From contig CAZWOL010000003.1 in NCBI GenBank assembly GCA_964635325.1, positions 1-64,000 on the forward strand: a stretch of 64,000 nt of DNA. The letters run 5' to 3'. The notes beneath the pieces were generated by a model. The model ran no database searches, was not told the origin of the DNA, and worked only from the letters and a program-made list of their open reading frames with translations. The DNA comes from BOG-1112 sp964635325. GTDB taxonomy: Bacteria > Bdellovibrionota_B > Oligoflexia > Oligoflexales > Bog-1112. The position numbers were made by a program, and so were the translations under genes. Below are positions 52,411 to 61,280 of the stretch, piece after piece. Every line of letters starts with the position of its first letter. Positions within the stretch are counted from its first letter, which is position 1.

Positions 52411-54000
52411 TTGAATACTGAGAATGAGATAAAAAAACGGCGAACCTTTGCCATTATTTCCCATCCGGATGCCGGGAAAACGACAATCACTGAAAAACTA
52501 TTGCTATATGGCGGAGCCATCCAGATGGCTGGCTCGGTCAAAGCGAAGCGTTCTAAGAAATTTGCAACCTCCGACTGGATGGAGCTTGAAAAGCAGCGTG
52601 GGATCTCGGTAACGAGCTCCGTCATGAGCTTTCCCTATAAGGGCTGTGCGATCAACTTGATCGACACACCGGGTCACCAGGACTTTTCTGAGGATACCTA
52701 CCGAACACTGACTGCAGTTGACAGCGCATTGATGCTGATCGATGCGGCAAACGGGGTAGAAACGCAAACCAAGAAACTTTTCGAAGTCTGTGCCTTGCGT
52801 AAGACACCGGTGATGGCTTTTATCAACAAAATGGACAGGCCGGGTCGAGATCCTTTCTCACTTCTCGAAGAGATTGAAAAGGTGCTTGGGATCAGTACCT
52901 ACCCGATGACATGGCCTATCGGTATGGGGGATGAGTTTCGTGGGGTCTATGATCGTCAGACCAAGGAATTTCTGATCTACGAACGCGGCGCTGATCGTTC
53001 GCGCCGGGTTGAGCTGCAGGGGCTATCGCTATCGAGTCCTTTGGTTGAAAAAGAGCTGGGTGCCGAGCATGCAAAAATTTTGCGTGAAGAAATCGAACTG
53101 CTCGACATGGCTGGTGAGTCTTTTGATCATGAAGCCTACAGGCTTGGCTTGCTCGCTCCGGTTTTCTTTGGAAGTGCGCTCAACAATTTTGGTATCGAAA
53201 CATTGCTTGAGAATATTTCTGCTCTAGCTCCATCTCCTCTGCCTCGACACACGGTGCAGAGAGAGGTGAATTCGTTGGAATCGAAATTCTCAGGATTTAT
53301 ATTTAAAATCCAAGCAAACATGGATCCTTCGCATCGAGATCGCGTTGCATTCCTACGCATATGTTCAGGAAGCTTTCGACGTGACATGAAAGCCTATCAC
53401 GTTCGTGCAGCACGTTTGATGCGTCTTGGGCGTCCTACGCATTTTATGGCACAGGATCGCAGTTTGGTGGATGAAGCATTTGCTGGGGACATTGTCGGGA
53501 TCCACGATCCAGGTGTCTTTAGAATTGGTGATTCATTAAGTGAAGGTGAGACTCTTAACTTTACGGATATTCCGGTTTTTGCACCGGAGCATTTCGTGCG
53601 TGTGGAGCTTCGCGACCCATTAAAATCGAAGCAGTTGCGTAAGGGCCTAGACCAACTCTCCGAAGAGGGTGCTGTGCAGGTCTTTAGGCCTCTGCACAAC
53701 AATGATCAGTACCTCGGGGTTGTAGGTATGCTACAGATCGATGTCGTCAAGTATCGGATCAAAGAGGAGTACGGTGTTGAGGTCAACATGCGTCCCCTTG
53801 CCTATACTGCAGCGCGTTGGGTTTATTCAGAGGATAGAAAAGCTCTAGAGAAATTCATGAACGATGAGGCGCAGCACATTGTACTCGACTCACGAGGCAA
53901 CCCAACTTTGCTCTTAGACTACGACTGGCGCTTAAAGTATCACGAGGAGCGACATCCTGCGTTGAAGTTTGTAAGGACAGCTGAAGCGACAGCGGTTTAG
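52411..54000 (+). CDS. prfC: Peptide chain release factor 3
   Basis: 529 residues, normal for RF3. It is a GTPase that recycles RF1/RF2 from the ribosome. P-loop HPDAGKTTITEKLL, switch II DTPGHQDFSEDTYR, and NKMD (FINKMDRPGRDP) are clear; the unique ATSDWMELEKQRGISVTSSV is the RF3/EF-G switch I. The C-terminus (EEYGVEVNMRPLAYTAARW) matches RF3, not EF-G. A TTG start has GGAG seven bases upstream and no better ATG is near. The gene lies 54 bp after the nucleotidase; its 3' side runs into the second N gap. Confidence 0.96.
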   Translation: MNTENEIKKRRTFAIISHPDAGKTTITEKLLLYGGAIQMAGSVKAKRSKKFATSDWMELEKQRGISVTSSVMSFPYKGCAINLIDTPGHQDFSEDTYRTLTAVDSALMLIDAANGVETQTKKLFEVCALRKTPVMAFINKMDRPGRDPFSLLEEIEKVLGISTYPMTWPIGMGDEFRGVYDRQTKEFLIYERGADRSRRVELQGLSLSSPLVEKELGAEHAKILREEIELLDMAGESFDHEAYRLGLLAPVFFGSALNNFGIETLLENISALAPSPLPRHTVQREVNSLESKFSGFIFKIQANMDPSHRDRVAFLRICSGSFRRDMKAYHVRAARLMRLGRPTHFMAQDRSLVDEAFAGDIVGIHDPGVFRIGDSLSEGETLNFTDIPVFAPEHFVRVELRDPLKSKQLRKGLDQLSEEGAVQVFRPLHNNDQYLGVVGMLQIDVVKYRIKEEYGVEVNMRPLAYTAARWVYSEDRKALEKFMNDEAQHIVLDSRGNPTLLLDYDWRLKYHEERHPALKFVRTAEATAV

Positions 54001-54040
54001 CCTGTGCAGTGGATATCAGCGTCGAAGAGGGAGCACCTGG

Positions 54041-54151
54041 CTAAGCAGGCGNNNNNNNNNNNNNNNNNNNNNNNNNNNNNNNNNNNNNNNNNNNNNNNNN
54101 NNNNNNNNNNNNNNNNNNNNNNNNNNNNNNNNNNNNNNNNNNNNNNNNNNN
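54041..54151. other. Second 100-N gap with dispersed-repeat edge
   Basis: CTAAGCAGGCG ends at 54051, immediately before 100 N (54052-54151). The same 11 bases start the dispersed repeat at 27507 and, reversed, end the one at 59474-59485. The assembly probably broke inside another copy of that repeat. No shared flank like that of the first gap was found. True length unknown. Confidence 0.75.
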
Positions 54152-54217
54152 GGTCCAGCTTCGACGGATGTTTTAACACGAGAGATGCAAACAAAATATA
54201 TTGAGAGGATCCAAGAT

Positions 54218-55894
54218 ATGGAACACAAACCAACCAATTTTATACGTCAAATCATCGACGAAGATTTAAAAACCGGCAAACACAAAGCCATCATCACCCG
54301 CTTTCCTCCGGAGCCCAATGGTTTTCTGCATGTTGGTCATGCTAAGTCTATCTGTTTGAACTTTGGTATTGCAAAAGACTATGCAGGAGCACGTTGCAAC
54401 TTGCGTTTTGACGATACCAATCCTTACAAAGAAGATCCGATCTACTTCAAAGCGATTAAGGAAGACATCGAATGGTTAGGCTTTCACTGGGATGGTGAGA
54501 TCAAGCATGCATCCGATTATTTCACTCAGATTCATGACTATGCTGTTGACCTCATCAAGATGGGCAAGGCCTACGTATGCAGTTTGTCCGGTGAGCAGAT
54601 GCGTGAGCATAGGGGCACTTTGACTGAGGCAGGCAAGGCTAGTCCAGATCGCGAGCGCCCGATTGCTGAGAGCTTAGATCTATTCCGACGCATGCGTGCT
54701 GGTGAGTTTGCGGACGGGGCCTATACCCTACGCGCAAAGATCGACATGAACTCCGGCAACATCAACATGCGAGATCCCGTTATATTCCGCATTTTGCGAA
54801 CCTCTCATCCGATGACGGGGGATGCATGGTGCATTTATCCGATGTATGATTTTGCACACTGCATTTCGGATGCATTGGAGCATATTACGCATTCGATCTG
54901 TACTTTGGAGTTTGAGGACCACCGTCCACTTTATGACTGGATCCTTGAAACTTTACAGACACCTTCGCATCCGCGTCAGATTGAATTTGCTCGTCTCAAT
55001 GTCAACTACACCGTTACTAGCAAACGCAAACTGCGTGAGTTAGTAGAAAACAACCATGTCGAATCGTGGGATGATCCCCGCATGGCAACCATCAGTGGTA
55101 TGCGTCGTCGTGGTTATACAGCAGAAGGCATCCGTGATTTTTGCAGTCGTATTGGCGTAACCAAAAAAGACACAGTCATCGACATCGGTATGCTCGAAGA
55201 GTGTGTACGTAACGATCTAAATGAACGTGCTACCCGAGTTTTCGCTGTTTTAGATCCTATCAAAGTGGTTCTAGAAAACTTCCCAGAAGGACGCGTTGAA
55301 GAATTGAGTGTTCCCAATCACCCACAAAAGCCAGAGATGGGCACACGTTCGGTGTCCATGAGTCGTGAGCTATACATTGAGCGGGATGATTTCCTTGAGA
55401 ATGCTCCGAAAGGATTTTTCCGTCTGACCACGGGTGGTGAAGTTCGTCTGCGTTTTTCGTATGTGATTCGTTGTGAGAAAGTCATTCGCAATGCAGCAGG
55501 AGACATCACCGAGTTGCGTTGTACTTATGATCCTGACACTTTGGGCAAGAATCCTGAAGGCCGCAAGGTCAAGGGTGTTATACACTGGGTTGATGCTCAA
55601 TCTGCAATCCATGCGACAGTGCGTCTCTATGATCGCTTGTTCACAGTTGCGGATCCTACAGAGAAAGAAAAAGAGGGTGTTCCCTATACATCTTTTGTCA
55701 ATCCACAGTCACTAGAAGTACGAGCCAACAGTTTTGTTGAAGCCGCTCTGAAAGACCTAAGTCCGGGTACACACTTCCAGTTTGAGCGTGTTGGCTATTT
55801 TACGGTCGATAAGACGTCTACGTCGGAGCGACCGGTTTTCAATAGGTCGGTTTCACTCAAAGATACGTGGGCTAAAGTTCAAACGAAAGGATGA
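54218..55894 (+). CDS. glnS: Glutaminyl-tRNA synthetase
   Basis: 558 residues, close to E. coli GlnRS (about 554). Charges tRNA-Gln directly with glutamine. The class I HIGH motif is [16 protein letters not shown], followed by [13 protein letters not shown] is [10 protein letters not shown], and [19 protein letters not shown] lies after it. The C-terminal anticodon-binding beta-barrels include [16 protein letters not shown] text and end [10 protein letters not shown]. The chosen ATG gives [17 protein letters not shown], aligning with the usual start; GAGAGGA lies nine bases upstream. It is 3 bp before the globin gene. Confidence 0.96.
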   Translation: MEHKPTNFIRQIIDEDLKTGKHKAIITRFPPEPNGFLHVGHAKSICLNFGIAKDYAGARCNLRFDDTNPYKEDPIYFKAIKEDIEWLGFHWDGEIKHASDYFTQIHDYAVDLIKMGKAYVCSLSGEQMREHRGTLTEAGKASPDRERPIAESLDLFRRMRAGEFADGAYTLRAKIDMNSGNINMRDPVIFRILRTSHPMTGDAWCIYPMYDFAHCISDALEHITHSICTLEFEDHRPLYDWILETLQTPSHPRQIEFARLNVNYTVTSKRKLRELVENNHVESWDDPRMATISGMRRRGYTAEGIRDFCSRIGVTKKDTVIDIGMLEECVRNDLNERATRVFAVLDPIKVVLENFPEGRVEELSVPNHPQKPEMGTRSVSMSRELYIERDDFLENAPKGFFRLTTGGEVRLRFSYVIRCEKVIRNAAGDITELRCTYDPDTLGKNPEGRKVKGVIHWVDAQSAIHATVRLYDRLFTVADPTEKEKEGVPYTSFVNPQSLEVRANSFVEAALKDLSPGTHFQFERVGYFTVDKTSTSERPVFNRSVSLKDTWAKVQTKG

Positions 55895-55897
55895 GCC

Positions 55898-56272
55898 TTG
55901 AGTCTATACGATGAGATCGGTGGGGATACTATTGCTGAGGCTATTCGTGAATTTTATGCACGAGCAGTAGTTGATCCACTGATCGGTCATTTTTTCTTCA
56001 ATGTGCAAATTGAAGAGCTAATTGCTAAGCAGATTATTTTTTCAGAACGTCTGCTCGGTCGCAAAGATAGTTCTGCATCAGAGACACGTGCTCTTAAGGC
56101 AGTGCATCATCCCCTAAAGATTCATTCGGTGCACTTTGCACGTCGTCAGAAACTTTTCGCAAGCGTCCTCGAAGAGGTTGGAGTAGAGGAGCATGCGCGC
56201 AAAGCGTGGTTAGAACGTGAGGCACAGCTCAAAGCACTCATCGTGAGTCCGGCAAACTACGATTGCAGGTGA
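55898..56272 (+). CDS. Truncated haemoglobin (2-on-2 globin)
   Basis: 124 residues from a TTG with AAGGATGAG upstream. Starts SLYDEIGGDTIAEAIREFYARAVVDP, the A/B helices of truncated globins, then LIGHFFFNVQIEELIAKQIIF with B10-type Phe. The proximal His is likely in AVHHPLKIHSVHFARRQKLF (about 70-80). Length fits group I/II/III truncated globins; the group is not certain. Such proteins bind O2, NO or peroxide in the cytoplasm. It is three bases after glnS, so co-transcribed with it, which seems incidental. Confidence 0.82.
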   Translation: MSLYDEIGGDTIAEAIREFYARAVVDPLIGHFFFNVQIEELIAKQIIFSERLLGRKDSSASETRALKAVHHPLKIHSVHFARRQKLFASVLEEVGVEEHARKAWLEREAQLKALIVSPANYDCR

Positions 56273-56282
56273 AGCAGTCCGT

Positions 56283-56310
56283 CATCCGAACGTAGCAATC
56301 CGTTCGGATG
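56283..56310. terminator. Hairpin between convergent globin and folP genes
   Basis: CATCCGAACG (56283-56292) and CGTTCGGATG (56301-56310) are perfect 10-base inverted arms around an eight-base loop, between two convergent stops. No T-run follows, so termination is plausible but not certain. Confidence 0.5.
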
Positions 56311-56339
56311 AGCGTGCACTTTATGCTCGAAGTGAGGAA

Positions 56340-57203
56340 TCAAAGACATGCACAGCTGCCTGGACTAATTAGCGGATGCCCGACCATTGCAAGTAGGGTC
56401 CATGCATCTTTGTGCTCAGCAACATCGTGCACTCGAATAATGTCAGCTCCCTGTGATGCTGCAAATTGATTCAAGACTAGGGTTGCGGACAAAAGTTGAG
56501 ATGCAGGTTTGTTCAGAAGTGTACCCATGAAGGACTTGCGTGAGAGCCCTATGAGGATAGGAAAGCCGAGGGCCTTGAATTCGGATAGGCCACGAAGTAT
56601 TTCGAGATCTTGGTCGGGTTTCTTTTTACCAAAACCTATGCCGGGATCGAGAATGATCTGATCTTTGTGAACACCGTGCTTTATCAGGATTTGGACCTGT
56701 TTTTGAAACCAGTCCATCAGGTGAGGTACAATAGGGCCGACATAAAAATTTCCGTCTTGCATGGAACGCGGCTGTCCACGCATATGGCAGATCACAATGT
56801 AAACCTTGGGATGAGCCGCGATCAAAGCAGCCATCTGCGAACATACAGAGTCTGTTACATAGTTGATCATCTTTGCACCGCATCGAATAGCGGCTTCTGC
56901 TACAGAAACTTTGCGTGTGTCGACGGATATACACTGTTGTTCGGTGAGTTCGTCACGTAAGGCCTCGATCACTGGCAGTACACGATTCTTTTCTTCTTCT
57001 TCAGAAACTTCGTTTACGGAGCCATGTGCCAAATGAAAATCTGTGGAGGGTCGAGTCGACTCACCACCGATATCGATGATCTCAGCTCCATCGCGTAAGA
57101 TCTGTCGCGCATGTGCCAAGGCCTTCTCCAAGGTAGTGTAGGAGGCTCCATCATAGAAAGAATCCGGTGTCGTATTGAGGACGCCCATAATTCGGGGGTG
57201 CAT
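56340..57203 (-). CDS. folP: Dihydropteroate synthase
   Basis: 287 residues from the ATG with GAGAGG about seven bases upstream; an open frame 39 codons longer lacks conserved text. It joins p-aminobenzoate to hydroxymethyl-dihydropterin pyrophosphate in folate synthesis. Conserved motifs are IMGVLNTTPDSFYDG, GAEIIDIGGESTRP, CISVDTRKVSVAEAA, KMINYVTDS, ILDPGIGFGKK and IGLSRKSFMG; a late IRVHDVAEH gives the phosphate-binding Arg-x-His. All hallmark residues look intact. The C-terminus (LISPGSCACL) is unusual but short. Opposite strand to the neighbouring genes on both sides. Confidence 0.95.
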   Translation of the reverse strand: MHPRIMGVLNTTPDSFYDGASYTTLEKALAHARQILRDGAEIIDIGGESTRPSTDFHLAHGSVNEVSEEEEKNRVLPVIEALRDELTEQQCISVDTRKVSVAEAAIRCGAKMINYVTDSVCSQMAALIAAHPKVYIVICHMRGQPRSMQDGNFYVGPIVPHLMDWFQKQVQILIKHGVHKDQIILDPGIGFGKKKPDQDLEILRGLSEFKALGFPILIGLSRKSFMGTLLNKPASQLLSATLVLNQFAASQGADIIRVHDVAEHKDAWTLLAMVGHPLISPGSCACL

Positions 57204-57533
57204 TGTATTTCCTCTCTGGCAAGAAGCCGCGATTAGCAAGTGTGACACGGCTTCGCTGAATCTGTGATATTTGCAGAAATTCTCGCGCTTATTTCGATTT
57301 TTGGCGCAAACGTTTCTCAAAAATTACGTGTACGCAATCCACTAATTTTAAGCTGATTTTTTTCGTGCGGCGGTAGACTTTCCCAGCAAGAAGTTGTTTT
57401 GATAAAGCAAAATCTCTTGGAAGTCACGCCAAAATATGAAAAAACGGCTTTTGTGAATGTTAAAGCTACCATAGAATGGCATTTACTGCTATTAAACAGC
57501 TAGATATGAACCTTCAACAGCAGGAGAAACATT
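57204..57533. other. Divergent intergenic region, folP / secreted protein
   Basis: 330 AT-rich bases between folP and the next rightward gene should hold both promoters. TTGTGA (57451-57456) and TAGAAT (57472-57477) are a possible -35/-10 pair for the rightward gene but with a short 15-base spacer. AGGAGA before the TTG start at 57534 is strong. No RNA gene or repeat was recognised. Confidence 0.35.
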
Positions 57534-58403
57534 TTGGCGAAACCACCATGTAGAAAATTTCTGCTCAACAAAAACCTAAAAGATGTCGTTTTGAAATTCT
57601 CACTTGTCTGGCTCTACCTCGTTCTCCCTCTGGGATTACAAGATCTGTATGCAAAGGACAATCCTCAAATTGCTCGCTTGACGAACAATAATACTTTTTA
57701 TGCGACAGAGATTCCTTTTCTGAATCCTGCACCTGCATTGCTTGCTATGCGTCATGTTCCTACGCATGAGCCTATATCTATGGTCTTCGATTTGGCCAAA
57801 GCCACTGAACTTGCAAAAATTGCTAAACAAGCGGCTCCTTATAAGTCTTCGCATGGCCGCTGCCAGCGCTTTGTTCGCATGGCCCTAGAAAAATTAATGG
57901 CGATTAAGTCTGGACGTCTTGATTTGAATTCCTTACCCAACGATCCAGTCAAAGTCTCGCTAAATAGCCAGACAGCCTCTGCAAAAAACAAGCACAAGAA
58001 GTTGAACTTTCCCAATAAGGGCTTATCTGCCGAGAATTTTAAAAATTGGGCACTGCATAATCCACATTCTTTGTGTCGCAATTTGAAGCTTGCCAACGTG
58101 AATGACTATCCTGAGTTGACCTCGCAAGAGGGTGCTGTTCTACTCTATGGTAAGAACCGTTGTGGTTTTCATAGACGCTATGGGCATGCCGAAATTCTTA
58201 CGAATGCAAAGAAGGGTGAGGCCTGCTCCGATCACTGTCGCATCATCAATCAACCATGTGAGCCTGATGCCATCTTAGTGAGTGTCAAACACTGTGGTTT
58301 TCTTAAGGATGAAAGAAAAGATCAGCAACCTATGCTGTCATCTGTACAACCAAAACCTTTGATCATCAGTCAGTATATCGAAAGGCCATCTCCATCTAAA
58401 TAA
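57534..58403 (+). CDS. Exported CHAP/NlpC-like cysteine-peptidase-fold protein
   Basis: 289 residues from a TTG with AGGAGA seven bases upstream. A hydrophobic segment (about 22-42, FSLVWLYLVLPLGLQDLYA) is the signal peptide. The domain has SSHGRCQRFVRMALEKL (candidate nucleophile Cys near 109) and, later, RRYGHAEILTN (candidate His), the order seen in CHAP/NlpC-P60 amidases that cut peptidoglycan. The spacing fits, but the flanks (extra cysteines, CGFHRRYGHAEI, ACSDHCRI) are unlike the common families, so the assignment is by motif order only. A divergent envelope amidase or an unrelated secreted protein are both possible. Confidence 0.65.
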   Translation: MAKPPCRKFLLNKNLKDVVLKFSLVWLYLVLPLGLQDLYAKDNPQIARLTNNNTFYATEIPFLNPAPALLAMRHVPTHEPISMVFDLAKATELAKIAKQAAPYKSSHGRCQRFVRMALEKLMAIKSGRLDLNSLPNDPVKVSLNSQTASAKNKHKKLNFPNKGLSAENFKNWALHNPHSLCRNLKLANVNDYPELTSQEGAVLLYGKNRCGFHRRYGHAEILTNAKKGEACSDHCRIINQPCEPDAILVSVKHCGFLKDERKDQQPMLSSVQPKPLIISQYIERPSPSK

Positions 58404-58418
58404 GCTAGGGTACCTGTG

Positions 58419-59312
58419 ATGAAAATTGCATTCTCGTCCTGTCCTAACGACACCTTCCTCTTTCATGCATTCGTAAACAAACTTGTAGATCACCCCTTCG
58501 AACTCGATGTCCAGCTTGCAGACATTCAGGAGCTCAATAATACTGCGTTGAGTTCTGGTCCAGATTTATGCAAAGTCTCTTTTTTTACGCTCGGAAAAAT
58601 TCTCAAAGACTACTGTCTTTTGCCGGTAGGTTCTGCTCTAGGTCACTCCAATGGTCCCAAGCTACTCGCACGTCGTCCCTTTGACCTTGATGATTTACGA
58701 AATGGAACCATTGCAATCCCAGGTCGAGACACGACAGCGTACCTACTCTATCGTTTACTCTTACCTGAAGCGAAAGTTCACAAGTTCTGTCGTTTTGATG
58801 GTATCCCTAGTCTACTCACCAAATGGTCGGACTACGGTCTAATGATTCATGAGTCACGTTCGCAAGAAGCCATTCAAAAAGCTGGTCTCTACGAAGTCTG
58901 TGACCTCGGCGCCTTGTGGATGCAAAAAACCGGACTAGCACTTCCACTCGGTTGTCTTGTTGCCAAACGTAGTCTTGGCTCAGAGACTCTAACAAAACTC
59001 ACAGAGAGTCTTACTGCTTCTCTAGACCATGCTCGTCAGCATCCATCCCTAAGTCAGGCTTATGTTTTGCAACACAGTCAAGAAAAAGACCCTGCTACGA
59101 TTCAGGCACACATCGACTTGTATGTGAACGAAGAGACCCGTTGCCTCTCTGCAAAGGGGCAGGAAGCTATACTTCGACTTTTAGAAGAGGCTCATCGCAT
59201 CGGGTTGCTGAATGACTTTGTACCTTCGGAAATATTTGCGAATGTAGCAAAATCCAACAGGCAAACATTGGCACGCAAGGCTAGTCGACCAGCGGAGGAA
59301 TCCCTTGCTTAG
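58419..59312 (+). CDS. mqnD: 1,4-dihydroxy-6-naphthoate synthase (futalosine pathway)
   Basis: 297 residues. Converts cyclic dehypoxanthinylfutalosine to 1,4-dihydroxy-6-naphthoate in menaquinone synthesis. Periplasmic-binding-protein fold with the family start MKIAFSSCPNDTFLFHAF. Then ADIQELNNTAL, CKVSFFTLGKI, GSALGHSNGPKLL, IPGRDTTAYLLYRLL and YGLMIHESRSQEA with the catalytic His. ALPLGCLVAKRSL completes the match. ATG with AGGG nine bases upstream; a GTG one codon earlier is in frame. No other mqn genes adjoin, though an mqnB-like gene lies at 20.7 kb, so the pathway genes are scattered. Confidence 0.94.
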   Translation: MKIAFSSCPNDTFLFHAFVNKLVDHPFELDVQLADIQELNNTALSSGPDLCKVSFFTLGKILKDYCLLPVGSALGHSNGPKLLARRPFDLDDLRNGTIAIPGRDTTAYLLYRLLLPEAKVHKFCRFDGIPSLLTKWSDYGLMIHESRSQEAIQKAGLYEVCDLGALWMQKTGLALPLGCLVAKRSLGSETLTKLTESLTASLDHARQHPSLSQAYVLQHSQEKDPATIQAHIDLYVNEETRCLSAKGQEAILRLLEEAHRIGLLNDFVPSEIFANVAKSNRQTLARKASRPAEESLA

Positions 59313-59366
59313 ATAGCAAGCCTTGCATCGCAGAAATCTCTCGAAGTTTTTTACAAAGCTCAATGT

Positions 59367-59485
59367 AGGCGATCCCTCGACTCCACTTCGTTCGTTTGGG
59401 ATGACGAAACAAAATGCAAAAGATTCCTCGACTGCGCTTCGTTCCGCTCAGGAGGGCAGGCTCCGTCGAAGGATCGCCTGCTTAG
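59367..59485. repeat. Palindromic dispersed repeat between mqnD and trmL
   Basis: AGGCGATCCCTCGAC (59367-59381) and GTCGAAGGATCGCCT (59465-59479) are inverted arms with one mismatch. Between them TCGACT..CTTCGTTC occurs twice in the same direction (about 59377-59395 and 59427-59446). The right end reads TCGCCTGCTTAG, the reverse complement of CTAAGCAGGCGA at 27507 and 54041. It lies between two convergent genes and could also act as a terminator. Confidence 0.8.
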
Positions 59486-59511
59486 CTAGGTGGTCTTGCT
59501 TCGAACTGATG

Positions 59512-59994
59512 CTACTGTCTTGACGAGCTGTTACGGTTACGATGCTGCAATTCCAACTGCTGATAGACAACAATACTGACTGAATTGGCTAGGTTCAGAC
59601 TACGGACTTTGGGATGAAACATCGGAATACGATAAAAGTGCTCCGCATAACGTTCACGCAACTCCTCTGGTAGCCCACTTGTCTCACGACCGAAGATAAT
59701 CACATCTGTCTCGGGTAGGTCCCAATAGAGCTTTTCGGCTTTGGTCGAAAAAAAAGCAAGACGAGGTTGTTTGGGAGCTGAATCGAGGAAGCGTTCAAAA
59801 TTTTCGTGAATATGCAAATCCAAGTAAGGCCAGTAGTCAAGACCAGCGCGTTTCATATAACGATCGTCGAGTGAAAAGCCCAAAGGTTTGACAAGATGTA
59901 GGGGGCAGCCTGTTGCTGCAGCAAGGCGGCCGATAGCGCCTGTATTTTGTGGAATCTCGGGTTGTACGAGGCAGATGTGAGGACGGTGGCTCAT
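59512..59994 (-). CDS. trmL: tRNA (cytidine/uridine-34 2'-O)-methyltransferase
   Basis: 160 residues from the ATG with GGAAA upstream; the longer open frame adds unconserved text. A SpoU/TrmD-type knotted methyltransferase of the small TrmL form. Starts HICLVQPEIPQNTGAIGRLAAA, then LVKPLGFSLDDRYMKRAGLDYW, DVIIFGRETSGLPEEL, IPMFHPKVRSLNLANSVSIVVYQ. These are the three knot motifs. It methylates the wobble base of tRNA-Leu in E. coli. Convergent with mqnD across the repeat element. Confidence 0.95.
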   Translation of the reverse strand: MSHRPHICLVQPEIPQNTGAIGRLAAATGCPLHLVKPLGFSLDDRYMKRAGLDYWPYLDLHIHENFERFLDSAPKQPRLAFFSTKAEKLYWDLPETDVIIFGRETSGLPEELRERYAEHFYRIPMFHPKVRSLNLANSVSIVVYQQLELQHRNRNSSSRQ

Positions 59995-60164
59995 AGTTTT
60001 TCCATAGTGAGAAATCGTGGTACGCAGAATTGACGGCCATTGTTCTTTGCCTCTTCTTTGCAAACTTCGCAAATCCAAAGTTTCAAGAATCACTTTACCT
60101 CGCAGATGAAGCTTTGCTAGAACGTGATATGGTATTGATTTTATTGAAACTATGGGGAGTGGCT

Positions 60165-60758
60165 ATGCGCTCGATCCTTCTGCTGACGTCTCTTTCTTTG
60201 TTGACGGTTCACGCAACTAGCCTTCGGGCGAACATGGTGCAAGACAACAGCGCGCAGTGTCCAAGCGATGATGTCTTCGGCGGGCTTGACCAAGCTCACG
60301 TGGTATTCGAACTCCCTGATGAACAGGATTGCACAGACTTTGTACTCGAAGCAAAGGCAGCTCTGCAAAAGTCCAAAGATCCGAGAGTGCAAAGTTTGGA
60401 GGTCCGAGAAAAAACATTCGGTTGTGAGCACCGTCCGGTTTTTAGTTACAATACAGGCAAAGTTCGAATACTCCCCAAACGACAGGAAGAGCTAGTCGAG
60501 TTTGTAGCGGTTCGACCCTATGATGACTGTTCGGGCAAGGTTCTTCATGCTTCGAAACACACGCATCTATTTGTGGTTTCTGGAGCATTCTCCGATGATG
60601 CCCTCAATCTAGCCCTTGTGGAGAGTTTGCTTCGCAAAGGCATCCAAGTGCAAGCTCTCAGCGAACGTGGACATGAATGGATCTGCTCTATGTCTCCAGG
60701 CCACGAGAGTTGTGCAGAATCGTCTGCCAAGGTAGCGGCAACAGGATCTTCTTTTTAG
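60165..60758 (+). CDS. Secreted protein of unknown function
   Basis: 197 residues from the ATG with GGGGAG seven bases upstream. Signal peptide MRSILLLTSLSLLTVHATSL. The mature part contains cysteines (SAQCPSD, EQDCTDFVL, FGCEHRP, DDCSGKV, WICSMSPGHESC) and a short repeat-free alpha/beta pattern; no motif is recognised. Its last 71 bases overlap the thioesterase gene on the other strand. Both coding frames are convincing there, so the overlap looks real. Confidence 0.7.
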   Translation: MRSILLLTSLSLLTVHATSLRANMVQDNSAQCPSDDVFGGLDQAHVVFELPDEQDCTDFVLEAKAALQKSKDPRVQSLEVREKTFGCEHRPVFSYNTGKVRILPKRQEELVEFVAVRPYDDCSGKVLHASKHTHLFVVSGAFSDDALNLALVESLLRKGIQVQALSERGHEWICSMSPGHESCAESSAKVAATGSSF

Positions 60759-61131
60759 CAGCATAGTCAAAGCTTACAACTACGGCATCTCCTTCTGCTG
60801 CAATCGCAGCTTCACGCTCACTCCAGATCGCGTGTCCTACAACAAAACGATCCTCTGCTATGGATTCGACACGAGCTCCTACTACAATTTGATCAGGATG
60901 ATAGAGAGGGCGACGAAATTTGCATGAAGTCGAGGCAAGGATGGGTCCGATCGTCTTGGGAACCTGACCTTGTGTAGCCTGTTCGAGTCTATGCCAGAAG
61001 ACCATACGTGCTGATTCAAAATAGCGAAAATAAAGTGTGTTATTCACATGCTGCATTGCATCCATTTCGCCCCATTTGATGTCGCAAGTATATCGATCAG
61101 GATAGTGTTTGCAAAATTCTTCGTAGGTCAT
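60688..61131 (-). CDS. Acyl-CoA thioesterase, 4HBT hot-dog family
   Basis: 147 residues. Hot-dog fold with CDIKWGEMDAMQHVNNTLYFRYFESAR: the Asp-x-x-x-His-Val-Asn-Asn is the catalytic pattern of 4-hydroxybenzoyl-CoA thioesterase/YbgC-like enzymes. It continues TIGPILASTSCKFRRPLYHPD and RFVVGHAIWSER. It would release free acid from short or aromatic acyl-CoA in the cytoplasm. AAGGAG five bases before the ATG. Its C-terminal end overlaps the secreted-protein gene by 71 bp convergently. Confidence 0.92.
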   Translation of the reverse strand: MTYEEFCKHYPDRYTCDIKWGEMDAMQHVNNTLYFRYFESARMVFWHRLEQATQGQVPKTIGPILASTSCKFRRPLYHPDQIVVGARVESIAEDRFVVGHAIWSEREAAIAAEGDAVVVSFDYAAKKKILLPLPWQTILHNSRGLET

Positions 61132-61280
61132 ACGCTCTCCTTTTTTGGGAATCTTAGTTCTTTTAGTAACGTAATGAAGTACCTAAATTCGTGGTCACAT
61201 TGCTTGCAAAAAACTTCACGTGTAGAATTAACACTAATGTCAGTACACACAAACCATGGAATCCCAACCAAGGAGTCTTC

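Noticed and set aside
54004..54237. Open frames running through the second N gap
   Set aside because: They consist mainly of unknown residues and carry no motif.
59367..59485. Possible tRNA-like or small RNA gene
   Set aside because: The inverted arms do not form a cloverleaf and there is no anticodon or T-loop signature; classified as a dispersed repeat.
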